Counted from the stretch's first letter, positions 6,828 through 16,994 are shown. The stretch is 64,000 nt of DNA from Serratia nematodiphila DZ0503SBS1 (GCF_000738675.1 NZ_JPUX01000001.1:2976001-3040000); one strand, 5' to 3'. Numbers and translations: made by a program. Notes: generated by a model not told the origin, from the letters alone.

Positions 6828-8333
6828 TCAGGACGCGTCGTTTTGTTTCAGCGAAGGCAGCTTCGACACCAGGCGCAGGGAGACGGTCAGGCCTTCCAGC
6901 TGGTAGTGCGGGCGCAGGAAGAACTTGGCGCTGTAGTAGCCCGGGTTGTCTTCGATCTCTTCCACCTGCACTTCCGCCGCGGCCAGCGGTTTGCGCGACT
7001 TGGTTTCCTGCGAGGAGTTGGCCGGATCGCCGTCCACGTAGTTCATGATCCAGTCGTTCAGCCAGCGCTCCATGTCGTCGCGCTCGCGGAAGGAGCCAAT
7101 TTTGTCGCGCACGATGCACTTCAGATAGTGCGCGAAGCGGCAGCAGGCGAACAGGTATGGCAGGCGCGCGGAAAGCTGGGCGTTGGCTGAGGCGTCGGCG
7201 TCGTAGTATTCCGCCGGCTTCTGCAGCGACTGCGCGCCGATAAAGGCGGCGAAGTCGGAGTTTTTGCGGTGCACCAGCGGCATAAAGCCGTTTTTGGCCA
7301 GCTCGGCTTCGCGGCGATCGCTGATGGCGATCTCGGTCGGGCACTTCATGTCCACGCCGCCGTCGTCGCTCGGGAAGGTATGGCACGGCAGGTTTTCCAC
7401 CGCGCCGCCGGATTCCACCCCGCGAATGGCGGTGCACCAGCCGAACTCTTTGAACGAACGGTTGATGTTGGCGGCCATGGCGTAGGCGGCGTTGGTCCAG
7501 GTGTAGTTGCCGTGGGTCGCGCCGTCGGTATCTTCTTCGAAGTCAAACTCGTCCACCGGATTGGTGCGGATGCCATACGGCAGGCGCGCCAGGAAGCGCG
7601 GCATCACCAGGCCCAGGTAGCGCGCGTCTTCCGATTCGCGCAGGCTGCGCCAGGCGGCGTATTCGGTGTTCTGGAAAATCTTGGTCAGATCGCGTGGGTT
7701 GGAGAGCTCCTGCCAGGACTCCATCTGCATCACGCTCGGTGCGGTGCCGGCGATGAACGGGCAGTGCGAGGCGGCGCCGATCTTGGCCATTTCGCCCAGC
7801 AGCTCCACGTCCTGCGGGCTGTGATCGAAGTAGTAGTCGCCCACCAGGCAGCCGAACGGCTCGCCGCCGAACTGGCCATATTCTTCTTCGTAGATTTTCT
7901 TGAAGATCGGGCTCTGATCCCAGCCCACGCCTTTATAACGCTTCAGCGTGCGGCCCAGCTCCTGCTTGGAAATGCTCATGAAGCGGATCTTCAGCATCTC
8001 GTCGGTTTCAGAGTTGTTGACCAGGTAGTGCAGGCCGTGCCACGCGCCTTCCAGCTTCTGGAAATCGTCGTGGTGAATGATCTGGTTGATCTGCTGCGAC
8101 AGCTTTTCGTCGATTTCCGCGATCAGCGCCTGGATGGTGCGATAGGCGTCGGAAGAAACGGTGACGGTATTTTCCAGCGCCTGCTGCGCCAGAGTTTTCA
8201 CCGCGTTCTCGACCGCTTCTTTGGCCTGATCGGTCTTCGGCCGGAACTCTTTGTTCAACAGCGCGCTGAACTCATCGCTGGAAAAAGTCTCGGTGGTTTG
8301 CAACGCATTTTGTTGCTGAGGCGAGTTGCTCAT
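6828..8333 (-). CDS. tssC: TssC, T6SS contractile sheath large subunit
   Basis: 501 residues, the normal length. Typical TssC/VipB motifs include KLEGAWHGLHYLVNNSET, SKQELGRTLKRYKG, FGCLVGDYYFDHSPQD, GAASHCPFIAGTAPSVM, and ARYLGLVMPRFLARLPYG. TssB and TssC polymerise into the cytoplasmic sheath that contracts to drive the Hcp tube outward. It directly follows tssB (3 bases between stop and start), the expected pair for equal synthesis. No anomalies. Confidence 0.98.
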   Translation of the reverse strand: MSNSPQQQNALQTTETFSSDEFSALLNKEFRPKTDQAKEAVENAVKTLAQQALENTVTVSSDAYRTIQALIAEIDEKLSQQINQIIHHDDFQKLEGAWHGLHYLVNNSETDEMLKIRFMSISKQELGRTLKRYKGVGWDQSPIFKKIYEEEYGQFGGEPFGCLVGDYYFDHSPQDVELLGEMAKIGAASHCPFIAGTAPSVMQMESWQELSNPRDLTKIFQNTEYAAWRSLRESEDARYLGLVMPRFLARLPYGIRTNPVDEFDFEEDTDGATHGNYTWTNAAYAMAANINRSFKEFGWCTAIRGVESGGAVENLPCHTFPSDDGGVDMKCPTEIAISDRREAELAKNGFMPLVHRKNSDFAAFIGAQSLQKPAEYYDADASANAQLSARLPYLFACCRFAHYLKCIVRDKIGSFRERDDMERWLNDWIMNYVDGDPANSSQETKSRKPLAAAEVQVEEIEDNPGYYSAKFFLRPHYQLEGLTVSLRLVSKLPSLKQNDAS

Positions 8334-8336
8334 CGA

Positions 8337-8873
8337 TTAATCCTCACGCTCGTTGTTGTCATCGTTAACCGCCGGCTTCGGCGCGTCGGTCAGGGATTTC
8401 AGCAGCGCCGGGTTTTGCAGGATCTTGGAGATCAGCTCCTCGGCGCCGTTCTTGCCGTCCATGTAGGACAGCAGGTTGGAAAGCTGGGTGCGGGCATCCA
8501 GCAGATTGTCCAGCGCGTCGACCTTGCGGGCGATAGCGGCGGGGGAGAAGTCTTCCATGCTTTCGAAGGTCAGATCGATGTTCAGCTTGCCTTCGCCGGT
8601 CAGGGTATTGTCAACCTGGTAAGCGACGCGCGGCTTCAGCGATTTCATGCGCTCGTCGAAGTTGTCGACGTCGATTTCCATGAACTTGCGCTCTTCCACG
8701 CTGGCTTGCGGATCGACCGCTTTCCCCACCAGATCCGCCATCACGCCCATCACGAACGGCAGCTGGATTTTGCGCTCTGCGCCATAAATTTCGACATCGT
8801 ATTCAATCTGTACGCGCGGCGCGCGGTTGCGGGCGATGAATTTCTGCCCGCTGCGGGATTTCGAGTTTGACAT
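8337..8873 (-). CDS. tssB: TssB, T6SS contractile sheath small subunit
   Basis: 178 residues, usual length. Recognisable TssB/VipA features: RAPRVQIEYDVE near the N-terminus, QLPFVMGVMADLVG, ERKFMEIDVDNFDERMK, and a leucine-rich C-terminal part (LDARTQLSNLLSYMDGKNGAEELISKI). It forms the heterodimeric sheath protomer with TssC. GGAG is placed well before the ATG. A 122-base gap separates it from tssA upstream, long enough for an internal promoter, though none is convincing by eye. Confidence 0.97.
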   Translation of the reverse strand: MSNSKSRSGQKFIARNRAPRVQIEYDVEIYGAERKIQLPFVMGVMADLVGKAVDPQASVEERKFMEIDVDNFDERMKSLKPRVAYQVDNTLTGEGKLNIDLTFESMEDFSPAAIARKVDALDNLLDARTQLSNLLSYMDGKNGAEELISKILQNPALLKSLTDAPKPAVNDDNNERED

Positions 8874-8995
8874 GATTTACTCCATCTAATGGCGATTGGG
8901 AACGCGCCTCGTCCGGCTGGGAGAGTCAGGTTCTGATTCGGGTCTGCGCAGGGGCAGACGGTATCGGGTGTCGTCAAGAGAACAAAAGTCGGCGG

Positions 8996-10027
8996 CTAGC
9001 TGTTCTCCTCGTGGTCGGGGCGACCGAGAATGGTCTCCAGTTGGTTAAGCCCATCGGGCGCCAAATCGCGGACGATTTGCATAAAGTCCAGCGCAATCAG
9101 CCGCTGGACCCGATCGATCATCAGCGGCGCCGGGTGGCTTGGCTCATGAAGACGAAAATAGTTTTTCACCTTGTCCAGCATCAGCTGGGCGTCGTCGCGC
9201 GACTGGATCTGCGCGCTGCGCCAGTTGAGTGGGGCAGAGGCGCTCTGCACGGCGGCCGGTGGTTGCTCAGCGGCGGTTTCCTGTGTGGCGTCCGCTTCGG
9301 TGGCGGCCGGGGCCTCGCTCTGGCCGGCGAGCGCCACCAACGAAAAGACCTTGGTCAGCGCGCTCATTTCCGGCAGCGCGCTTTCACCCAGATGGCGGGT
9401 CACTTCGCTGCGGATGGCGGCCAGGGTGTTGGCGATGTGCATCACCAGCGCGCCTTCGGGGCGATCCTGCTGCGCCAGTTCATCCTGCAGCCGCGCACGG
9501 CCGCCGGGAAAGTTGGGGCACTCTTGCTTGCTGCCGTCGAGCAGGGCGCCCGCATCGCGCAGCGAGATTTCACCGGCGGCGCTTTTCAGCAGCGGCGCGG
9601 CGCGCACGCTGGCGGCCAGCGCGGCCTTGTCGCCAAGGTCGGCCAGCGCGTTGATGCGAAACAGCGGGTCGGCCTCGCCGTCGAACTCCAGCGGCGGCTG
9701 CAGAGCATCCCAGTAGCGGAGTATCGCCTGGTGGATCAGCGTCAGCCCGTCGGCATAGCCCGGCAATCCGCGCAGCTGGGTCCAGGCGCGGGTGAGATAC
9801 AGCATGACGCGCAGGTCTTTGGTGCGTGCCAGCAGCGAGCTTGCGAGGCGCTCGACCTGCACCCAGTCCGGCGCCTCTTCCGGAATGATGGTGCTGCCGA
9901 ACTGTTGTTCGGCCTTGCCGGTGGCGGCGCGCGCCATGGCCAGAAAGTCGGCGTCGTATTCCAGGTTGTCGCCGCAGGGTGTGTCCGCGTCAACCGGGGC
10001 CAGCAGGGTATCGGTGTCGATAGCCAT
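8996..10027 (-). CDS. tssA: TssA, T6SS baseplate/sheath assembly protein
   Basis: 343 residues with an N-terminal ImpA_N domain: LLAPVDADTPCGDNLEYDADFLAMAR, then IPEEAPDWVQVERLA and KDLRVMLYLTRAWTQLRGLPG. The C-terminal part (from about SRDDAQLMLDKVKNYFRLHEPSHPAPLMIDRV) is the short type of TssA end, which forms ring assemblies. TssA primes baseplate assembly and coordinates tube/sheath growth. It lies between tagF and tssB in the same direction. Confidence 0.95.
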   Translation of the reverse strand: MAIDTDTLLAPVDADTPCGDNLEYDADFLAMARAATGKAEQQFGSTIIPEEAPDWVQVERLASSLLARTKDLRVMLYLTRAWTQLRGLPGYADGLTLIHQAILRYWDALQPPLEFDGEADPLFRINALADLGDKAALAASVRAAPLLKSAAGEISLRDAGALLDGSKQECPNFPGGRARLQDELAQQDRPEGALVMHIANTLAAIRSEVTRHLGESALPEMSALTKVFSLVALAGQSEAPAATEADATQETAAEQPPAAVQSASAPLNWRSAQIQSRDDAQLMLDKVKNYFRLHEPSHPAPLMIDRVQRLIALDFMQIVRDLAPDGLNQLETILGRPDHEENS

Positions 10028-10050
10028 AAAATTTCCTTCAACGAGCGATG

Positions 10051-10770
10051 TTAATCAAACATTTGCGGGTACTGGCCGCCGCGGCCGGGGCGCGCCCAGC
10101 CGTTGGGCTCGAACAGCAGTGAAAACAGCTGCACGGTGAGGTTGCCGCTGTGCACGTGGGTGTAGAGCGGGTGTCCGTCGGCCTGGTTGGTCCACCAGAA
10201 GCTGGTGTACTGCGCCGGATCGAAACAGTCGGCGGCCTGTTGCCAGCCGAGGCCCGGTACGTCCGGATGCTGGAACCCGATAATCGACAATATCTCGGAG
10301 TCCGCTTCCGCCGGCGGGCTGGGCAGCGCCGGGATCGCCTGCAGCGTGCGGTCGATCTGTTCGGCGGAGAAGCCGTTGCGCACACCGTTCAGCAGGGTAT
10401 GGCCGAGCTGTTGGTACCAGCTCGCCGCCATGTTCAGCTGTTGCGGGCGCCAATCCTGTTGGCTGAACAGGCGCAGCGCGCAGATGGGGTAACGCCGCCC
10501 GACGCGGTCGCGCGCCGGCAACAGGCAGCCCATCTGCACGTACTGGCTGCCGAGCGTGGCGGGGATCACGAAGTTCCACACCGGCGCGTTGCTGAACGGG
10601 TGATCGTTTGGCCCCTGCGCATCGCGCTGCAAATTCACCAGCCCGTTATGGAACCAGTGGGCCCAGTTGTTGATCACCGGGTCAGGCAAACGGCGTTGCA
10701 GGAAGTCACCGGCGGAAGGAAGTTTGCCGTACCAGCCGATGCTCGTCGGGGCGCTTGAATCAGTGCTCAT
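10051..10770 (-). CDS. tagF: TagF, T6SS-associated protein
   Basis: 239 residues from the ATG at 10770, preferred over the ATG two codons earlier because AAGGA then sits seven bases upstream. It starts MSTDSSAPTSIGWYGKLPSAGDFLQRRLP, the hallmark of TagF/ImpM (GWYGKLPxxGDFxxRRLP), followed by VWNFVIPATLGSQYVQMGCLLPARDRVGRRYPI. TagF is a post-translational repressor of T6SS firing that acts through Fha in several bacteria. It is coupled closely to tssM (18 bases). Only the TagF domain is present, with no PppA fusion as in some species, consistent with a separate pppA here. Confidence 0.95.
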   Translation of the reverse strand: MSTDSSAPTSIGWYGKLPSAGDFLQRRLPDPVINNWAHWFHNGLVNLQRDAQGPNDHPFSNAPVWNFVIPATLGSQYVQMGCLLPARDRVGRRYPICALRLFSQQDWRPQQLNMAASWYQQLGHTLLNGVRNGFSAEQIDRTLQAIPALPSPPAEADSEILSIIGFQHPDVPGLGWQQAADCFDPAQYTSFWWTNQADGHPLYTHVHSGNLTVQLFSLLFEPNGWARPGRGGQYPQMFD

Positions 10771-10788
10771 GGTCATGTCCTTTCGGGG

Positions 10789-13700
10789 CTACGGGCACGA
10801 GAAGGCCGGCAGTTGGAACGGATTGCGAATGCTGTTGGGCGTGAACTCCAGCGTGACGCGGTGGCCGTCGAGATTGAACGTCGCCTGACGGCCGAGGCCG
10901 CCGGTGCCCGAAGACTGCGCCATATCCACCAGGCGGTTCAGCGCCCACGGCCCGCTGGTCACCAGGCTGGCGGTGGTGCCGTTGGCCAGCGCCAGCTGCA
11001 GATGCACCTGGTTGGTATTGCGGGTGCCCGGCCAGCTGACCACCAGCGGTACCTGCGGGCCGTGGCTGTATTTGAACAGCTGCCCGTCGATATCCAGCGT
11101 CAGGTTGAGGATGTCGTTATCCATCCGCACCGGCCGCACGGTCACGCGGTACGAGGGCGTCGCGGTACCGTTGGCGAAGAAGGCGTCGCGGATGCGCTGC
11201 GCCTGCTGGAACGAACGCAGGATGCCTTCGCCGCCGGGCAGCGTCTTGCCGTCCACGCCGGGGGTAAAGCGCCAGTTGGCGCGGGTAGTGTCGACCTTGC
11301 CCTGCAGGTTGTCGCGGAAGAAGCTGTCCATCAGCCCGCTGTTCGGCGCGAACATGCGCGCCAAATCGTCCGGCGTCACTTCCTGGCGCGCCCGGGCCAC
11401 CAGCGGATAACGCCCGGCGATCGCCTGGCGGCAGAAGCTGCCGACCTCGAAGCTGATGCGCTTTTTCACGTTCTCCATCTCTTTGCGCTGGGTGTCGCTG
11501 CTGGCGCCGATCGCCAGTGACAGCAGCATCTGTTTGAACGGCACCGGCAAGCGGCCGGACTCGGCCTGCAGGCGCGGGATGATGTCGCTCGGCGGCGCCG
11601 ACATGCCGCTGTTGGCCGCGCCTTGCACCGCCGTCAGGTAGCTGTACAGCTCATCGACCTGTTTCAGCACGCTGTCGAAAGGGATCGCCTTATTGCCTTC
11701 GCCCTGGCTTTGCGCCAGCTCCAGCAGCGGCGCGAAGTGCGCCATCACCAGCTGTTCCGGCTGGGCCGACACGTCGCCGTCGGCGTTGGCCGGCCGGTTG
11801 GTGAACAGCGCCTCCAGCGTGCGGTTGGCGTTTTGATTCAGCCTGTCTTCGGTTTTGGCCAGCAGCGAGCGGGAATCGGCGTCGCTTTTCTCGTCGCGCA
11901 GGGTGACGTTTTTGCTGACGTTGACCAGCAGGTTGCGCATCGGCGACGGGTTGCCTGACAGCAGGCGCGCGCTGCTGATGCGCTGGGTCAGGTTGCCGAT
12001 GTTGGCCAGTTGGATATCCCCCAGCAGCTCATCCCAGGCGCTGATGAAATCCTGCATGTACAGCTGGCGGATGGTCTTGGTCAAATCGGCGCTCTTCTGC
12101 TCCGGCGTCTGGCTGTTCAACACCCAGACGTCTTCCTTGCGCAGGGTATCGGTCACCGGATCGATGTTGTCGTTGAACGCTTTCCAGTACCCTTGCGAGG
12201 TGAACAGGCCCGGCACGCCGTCGGTGACCGGTTTGCCGCTTTTGCGGCTGAACGCCAGCTCGGTCTGCGGGCCGGCCAAATCGACCAGGCTGACCGGCTT
12301 GATGTCGGTCTGTTTCAGCAGCAAGCGCTTGAGGCGGCCATAGACGCGCTGCGACAGCGGCGCCCGATTGATGGCGGCCTGCGCCTGCGCCACCAGCTGT
12401 TCATCTTTGGCGTAGGGCGAGGCCTGGATCTGCGCATCCAGCAGTTGGCTCAGGTGCCATTCGATCTGTTGCAGCTGTTTTTGGGTGCTGCCCTGCGGCA
12501 GGTTGCGCTGCAGGTTGAGCATCACCCAGGCGCGCAGGAATTTGCCGTCGTACTGCTTCGGCAGGTACAGCATCTGGTAGGCCTTCAAAGCTTCATAGCT
12601 GAAGTCCGCGTCGCCGTGGTTGTCGTTGCGCAGCGTGGTGGCGATCTGTTGCGCCACCTGCGGCAGCAGCAGCTCTTTCAGCGCTTTTTGGTACAGGGCA
12701 TTGCCGGCGTCACCGACCTGATCGCCGCGGAACAGCCCCATGCGGTAAGTGAACGGCGGATCGTCCAGCGAAAAGTTCTGGCTGTCCGGCAGGTGCAGCA
12801 GGCTGTTGAGGAACGGCAGCAGCGAGAACATGTCGCCGTTGCCCACCTGCGTCAGGTTTTGCCCCTGGCGCTCGACGCCGGGCACCTTGGCGGCCACTTC
12901 CGCCAGGTAGGCCTTGTTGTTGCCGTAGCTGGTGAACCAGAGCATCGCCAGCACCGCCAGGATCACCGCCAGCGCGATGTAACCCGCCCAGTGCAGGGCG
13001 CGGTTGCGGTATTCCCACCAGCGGTTGCTGCCCGCCAGCCCGGACTCCTGGAAGATCACCGATTCCAGCGTCTCTTTCAGGAAGAAGCTCTGGCCCTTGG
13101 CCGCCGGGATCGGCGTTTCCTGGCCCACGCTGTCCCAGGCCGCGTTGGCCTGCGCCCCTGAGTTGGCCGTCGGCAGCTGCAGGTAGCGGTTCAGTTCGCC
13201 CATCACCCGGTCGAACGGCAGCCCCTCTTGGGTGCCGCTGGTGAAATAGATGCCGCGCGGGGTAAAGCGGGTTTCAAAACTGGAGGTGGCGAACACCTGT
13301 TCCAGATAGTGGCCGAGCAGCGGGCGCAGCGCGGCGAATTCCTGCGGGAACAGATAGCTTTCGGCGCGTTGGCGCGCGTCGTGCTCCATCAGCAGCGTAT
13401 CCGGCAGCGCCGCATCCAACCGTTGTTGCAGCAGGGCGTATTGCTGTTCGAAGGCGGCGTTCAGGTTGAAGTCCGGCTGCCGCGAGCGTTCGTAAGGGAA
13501 GGTGAATCCCCAGATCTGGTCGCGCTGCGCTTTGTCGAAGCTGCCGAAATAGGCCATAAAGCCGTTGAGCAGGTCGGTTTTGGTCACCAGCACATAGACC
13601 GGGAAGTGAATGCCCAGCTGTTCGTGCAGTTCGATCAGGCGTTTGCGCAGCGCGCTGGCCTGGGCGGCGCGCGCTTCGGCGCTGTCGCTCAGCAGATCGG

Positions 13701-14424
13701 CGACGCTGATGGTGACCATCACGCCGTTGATTGGCTGGCGGGTGCGATATTTTTTCAGCAGCGCGACGAAGCTTTGCCATTCGCCGGCGTCTTCTTCGCG
13801 CTGGCTTTCCTGGGTGGTGTAGCGGCCGGCGGTGTCGAGCAACACGGCGTCGTTGGTAAACCACCAGTCGCAGTTGCGGGTGCCGCCCACGCCGCGCAGC
13901 GCGGATTTGCCGAAGCGATCCGCCAGCGGGAAGTGCAGGCCGGAATTGACCAGCGCGGTGGTCTTGCCGGCGCCGGGCGCGCCGATGATCACATACCACG
14001 GCAGTTGGTACAGGTATTGGCGGCTAAAGCGGGTCATCCAGCGGTGTTTGCCGTCGCCCTGGCCCGGTGCGAAGCGCGCCTTTTTCAGCAGCTGCGCCGC
14101 TTCGTCGAAGCGCTGCGCCAGCTGATCGTCTTGTTTAACCTCTGGCTTGCCGTCTTCCGCCGGCACCGTTTCGGCGGCGCGCAGGTTGCTCAGCAGGCGG
14201 CTGTTGAACCAGGCGCTGTAGAGGCGCGGGATCAGGCGGCACAGGAACCAGATCAGGTAGATGACGCCAATGGCGATCTGGCGGTTAAGTTCCGGCTCCA
14301 GCGGGCGATAGTCGCCGATGGCCACCAGCGGGCCGATCATCCAGATGATGAACGCCAGCGCGGTAATGCCGACAAAGCCCCACAGCAGGCGGCTGGTGAT
14401 GATGGAGAATAACGTACTGAGCAT
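10789..14424 (-). CDS. tssM: TssM, T6SS membrane-complex protein (IcmF family)
   Basis: 1211 residues. Two N-terminal transmembrane helices (about residues 12-36 and 50-66), a cytoplasmic GTPase-like domain with an intact Walker A motif GAPGAGKT at 148-155, then a third membrane segment near residues 470-490 (WAGYIALAVILAVLAMLWF) and a large periplasmic part ending in the IcmF-related/DUF1215 and C-terminal beta domains that bind TssJ. TssM is the core of the TssJLM complex that spans the envelope. Its start overlaps the tssL stop (TAATG). Length and domain order are normal. Confidence 0.97.
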   Translation of the reverse strand: MLSTLFSIITSRLLWGFVGITALAFIIWMIGPLVAIGDYRPLEPELNRQIAIGVIYLIWFLCRLIPRLYSAWFNSRLLSNLRAAETVPAEDGKPEVKQDDQLAQRFDEAAQLLKKARFAPGQGDGKHRWMTRFSRQYLYQLPWYVIIGAPGAGKTTALVNSGLHFPLADRFGKSALRGVGGTRNCDWWFTNDAVLLDTAGRYTTQESQREEDAGEWQSFVALLKKYRTRQPINGVMVTISVADLLSDSAEARAAQASALRKRLIELHEQLGIHFPVYVLVTKTDLLNGFMAYFGSFDKAQRDQIWGFTFPYERSRQPDFNLNAAFEQQYALLQQRLDAALPDTLLMEHDARQRAESYLFPQEFAALRPLLGHYLEQVFATSSFETRFTPRGIYFTSGTQEGLPFDRVMGELNRYLQLPTANSGAQANAAWDSVGQETPIPAAKGQSFFLKETLESVIFQESGLAGSNRWWEYRNRALHWAGYIALAVILAVLAMLWFTSYGNNKAYLAEVAAKVPGVERQGQNLTQVGNGDMFSLLPFLNSLLHLPDSQNFSLDDPPFTYRMGLFRGDQVGDAGNALYQKALKELLLPQVAQQIATTLRNDNHGDADFSYEALKAYQMLYLPKQYDGKFLRAWVMLNLQRNLPQGSTQKQLQQIEWHLSQLLDAQIQASPYAKDEQLVAQAQAAINRAPLSQRVYGRLKRLLLKQTDIKPVSLVDLAGPQTELAFSRKSGKPVTDGVPGLFTSQGYWKAFNDNIDPVTDTLRKEDVWVLNSQTPEQKSADLTKTIRQLYMQDFISAWDELLGDIQLANIGNLTQRISSARLLSGNPSPMRNLLVNVSKNVTLRDEKSDADSRSLLAKTEDRLNQNANRTLEALFTNRPANADGDVSAQPEQLVMAHFAPLLELAQSQGEGNKAIPFDSVLKQVDELYSYLTAVQGAANSGMSAPPSDIIPRLQAESGRLPVPFKQMLLSLAIGASSDTQRKEMENVKKRISFEVGSFCRQAIAGRYPLVARARQEVTPDDLARMFAPNSGLMDSFFRDNLQGKVDTTRANWRFTPGVDGKTLPGGEGILRSFQQAQRIRDAFFANGTATPSYRVTVRPVRMDNDILNLTLDIDGQLFKYSHGPQVPLVVSWPGTRNTNQVHLQLALANGTTASLVTSGPWALNRLVDMAQSSGTGGLGRQATFNLDGHRVTLEFTPNSIRNPFQLPAFSCP

Positions 14425-15644
14425 TACTTTCCGGTTCCTTGCGGCAAGCCGTTGATTTCCGCCTGGGTGTTTTCCGGGGCGACCAACAGCGTAATTTCTA
14501 CCCGGCGGTTCAACGCGCGGTTCACTTTGTTATCGTTCGGCGCGACGGGGTTGCTCTCGCCGCGGCCCTCGGCCTTGACCCGTTGCGGGTTGGCGAGGTG
14601 TTTTTGCAAGCGGGCGCTGACCGCTTCGGCGCGCGCCAGCGACAGCTCCCAGTTGGAGGCGAAACGGGCGCTGCGGATCGGCAGGTTGTCGCTGTAGCCG
14701 GTGACCAGGATCTTGCCGCTGACGCCGTTCATGGCGGCGGCGATGCGGTCGATGACCGGGATATAGTTGGCGCGCACCGTGGTGGCGGCGGAGTCGAACA
14801 GCCCGTCGCCTTTCAGGATCACCACGCTTTGCTGCGCTTCGTCGCGCACCACCACCAGCCCTTCGGCGATCTCTTTGCGCAGGAAGCTTTTCAGGCTCAG
14901 CGTCGGCGGCGCGGCCGGCGCCGGGTTACCGATCGCCACCTGCGGCAGATTGGTTTGGTAAATCGCCGCCAGCACCGGGCTGGTGTTGTCGCCCAGCCGC
15001 CAGTTGAGGGCGATGAACAGCAGCGAAGCCAGGAAGCCGGTCAGCGCCACGCAGGCCCACAGCGGCACCAGCGGCCGCCACAGTTTCTGCTGTACCGGCA
15101 GATCCAGCGCATGAGGCGACAGCGGCGGGGCATAGCCGCCGCGCACCGTCCGGATCAGCTGCAGCAGGCGCTGCTTCATGGTTTCCAGCTGAGAACGGCC
15201 GTTTTCCATGACCCGATAGCGGCCTTCAAAGCCCAGCAGCAGGCAATAATTGATCAGTTCCAGCAGGTTGATGTGCTCACGCGGGCTCTGCGACAGCTTG
15301 GCCAGCAGCTGGAAAAACTTTTCGCCGCCCCAGGTTTCGTTATGGAAGGTCACCAGCAGCCCGCTGCCGGACCACACGCTGTTGCTGCCCCACGGGGTCA
15401 GCGCCGCCGCTTCATCCAGCGCGGTGCACAGGCAATAACGCGCGCCGATGATCACTTCGTACGGCAGATTGGCGCGTTGGCCGCGGATCTCGAAGCGGCG
15501 CATTTCGTCGATCAGCTGTTGGCGCAGCTGCGCCGGGTTGGCGTGCGTGGCCGACTGGCGGATCTGCGAAATGGCGTTCAGCAGCGGGTTGGCGGCGTCC
15601 ACCAGCGGATTGGCCGCTGGCGCCATGCTATTTTCCTGAGTCAT
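14424..15644 (-). CDS. tssL: TssL with C-terminal OmpA-like peptidoglycan-binding domain
   Basis: 406 residues. The N-terminal DotU/TssL cytoplasmic domain (CLCTALDEAAALTPWG, WGGEKFFQLLAKLSQSP, LELINYCLLLGFEGRYRV) is followed by one transmembrane helix (LWACVALTGFLASLLFIAL) and then an OmpA-type domain: LVTGYSDNLPIRS, NWELSLARAEAVSARL and NRALNRRVEITL. Such evolved TssL proteins anchor the T6SS membrane complex to the cell wall themselves, replacing a separate TagL. It overlaps tssM by a TAATG and starts just after tssK (3-base gap). Confidence 0.96.
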   Translation of the reverse strand: MTQENSMAPAANPLVDAANPLLNAISQIRQSATHANPAQLRQQLIDEMRRFEIRGQRANLPYEVIIGARYCLCTALDEAAALTPWGSNSVWSGSGLLVTFHNETWGGEKFFQLLAKLSQSPREHINLLELINYCLLLGFEGRYRVMENGRSQLETMKQRLLQLIRTVRGGYAPPLSPHALDLPVQQKLWRPLVPLWACVALTGFLASLLFIALNWRLGDNTSPVLAAIYQTNLPQVAIGNPAPAAPPTLSLKSFLRKEIAEGLVVVRDEAQQSVVILKGDGLFDSAATTVRANYIPVIDRIAAAMNGVSGKILVTGYSDNLPIRSARFASNWELSLARAEAVSARLQKHLANPQRVKAEGRGESNPVAPNDNKVNRALNRRVEITLLVAPENTQAEINGLPQGTGK

Positions 15645-15647
15645 AGG

Positions 15648-16994
15648 TTACCGGTCCGTATGGCTGCGAATCGCCCAAAATTCCATGTCCAGCCCCGGGA
15701 ACTCACCGGCCAGATGCAGGGCGAAGGCGCTGGATTTTTCCATCTGTTTCCACAGGTCGCCGCCTTTTTCCAGCTCGAAATAGGTGTAGCCGGCGTGATA
15801 GGGGATCTGACGCGGCGCGGCGGGCATGGTGCGCAGGCCGATGCCCGGCAGCTGCAGCTGCACCAGATCGCGGATGCGCGTGACCGGGGCGATCTTCATC
15901 TGCGCCGGGAAGTGGGTCAGCAACACCTCGGCGGCCACGTCGGCGCGCACTGCCAAGACGAAACCGAAGTCGCGCATCATTTTGGTGTCCTGCACGGTAG
16001 CGACGTTCAACCCGTGGGATCGTTCGACCAGCGTCAGCTGAATGGCGTTGTCTTCCAGCACCACCGACAGGCCCTGACGCAGCAACAGCATCAGCTTACC
16101 GAAGCACAGCGCCAGGTTGTCGTGGTCGTACACCGGCAGGCGGCCTTCCGGGGTGCGCTGCGCCGAGAAGCTGGCGAGCTCTGTGGCGAACTGCAGCCAA
16201 TCGGCGAACAGGCGTTCCGGGTGCAGATGGTCGAGGTGATAGGCATGGCTCACCTGGCCAAGATGACGGTTGATCAGCTGCAGCAGCATGAAATCGACCA
16301 TTTCGGAACTGCCGCCGCGGCCCGGCTGCAGCAGGCGTTGGCTCATCTGCTGGCTGCGCTGCTGCAGCAGGCCCTGCAGGTCGTTGATGAAGGTTTTCAG
16401 TACCGGGTTGCCCTGGCAGTTCAGCATCGGCGGGATTTGCGCCGTATCAAGACGCAGGCTGTTGTCGCCGCGCTTTTCCAGCACGCGGGTAACGCCGAGC
16501 GCCGTCCATTCGGCGTTCAGCTCGCTCTCCAGCATCAGCCGCAGGCGCAGGCGACCGAATTGCAGCGCCGCGCTGCCCACCGAGACGGCGTTGAGATCGT
16601 CGACTTCGTTCTCGTAAGCCAGATAGCGCGCCAGCGCCTCCGGGCTTTCCTGAAAGATCACGTCTTCACGCCCTGCGCGGTAAGTCGGCAGGGCCAGCAC
16701 CACGTTTTCACCGGTCTTGTTTTCGGTGATGCTCAGCGGCGCGGGCGCCTGCTGGGCACCGGCAAAGCGAAACGGCGTGCCGTCCGGCATGATGCCGCTG
16801 GCGGCGTTGAGCGCAATCTTGCCCTGGCGCAGCAGCGTTTGGTCCAGATCCAGGGTCAGGAACCCCCAGAAACAGCCGCTGTGGGCCTGGCCCCAGTTGC
16901 GCATATAGCCTTCGAGATAGTTTTCCGCCTGCTGGAAATGGTGAGGGCGTAAAAACATCCCCTCAGTCCAGACAACCTTATGAGCATCTTTCAT
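15648..16994 (-). CDS. tssK: TssK, T6SS baseplate protein
   Basis: 448 residues from the ATG at 16994 (AGGTG five bases upstream; two further in-frame starts precede it). It begins MKDAHKVVWTEGMFLRPHHFQQAENYLE, the typical TssK opening, and contains AYHLDHLHPERLF, VYDHDNLALCFGKLMLLLRQGL and YFELEKGGDLWKQMEKS. TssK trimers connect the TssFG baseplate wedge to the TssJLM membrane complex. Sits between tssJ and tssL in the normal order. Confidence 0.96.
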   Translation of the reverse strand: MKDAHKVVWTEGMFLRPHHFQQAENYLEGYMRNWGQAHSGCFWGFLTLDLDQTLLRQGKIALNAASGIMPDGTPFRFAGAQQAPAPLSITENKTGENVVLALPTYRAGREDVIFQESPEALARYLAYENEVDDLNAVSVGSAALQFGRLRLRLMLESELNAEWTALGVTRVLEKRGDNSLRLDTAQIPPMLNCQGNPVLKTFINDLQGLLQQRSQQMSQRLLQPGRGGSSEMVDFMLLQLINRHLGQVSHAYHLDHLHPERLFADWLQFATELASFSAQRTPEGRLPVYDHDNLALCFGKLMLLLRQGLSVVLEDNAIQLTLVERSHGLNVATVQDTKMMRDFGFVLAVRADVAAEVLLTHFPAQMKIAPVTRIRDLVQLQLPGIGLRTMPAAPRQIPYHAGYTYFELEKGGDLWKQMEKSSAFALHLAGEFPGLDMEFWAIRSHTDR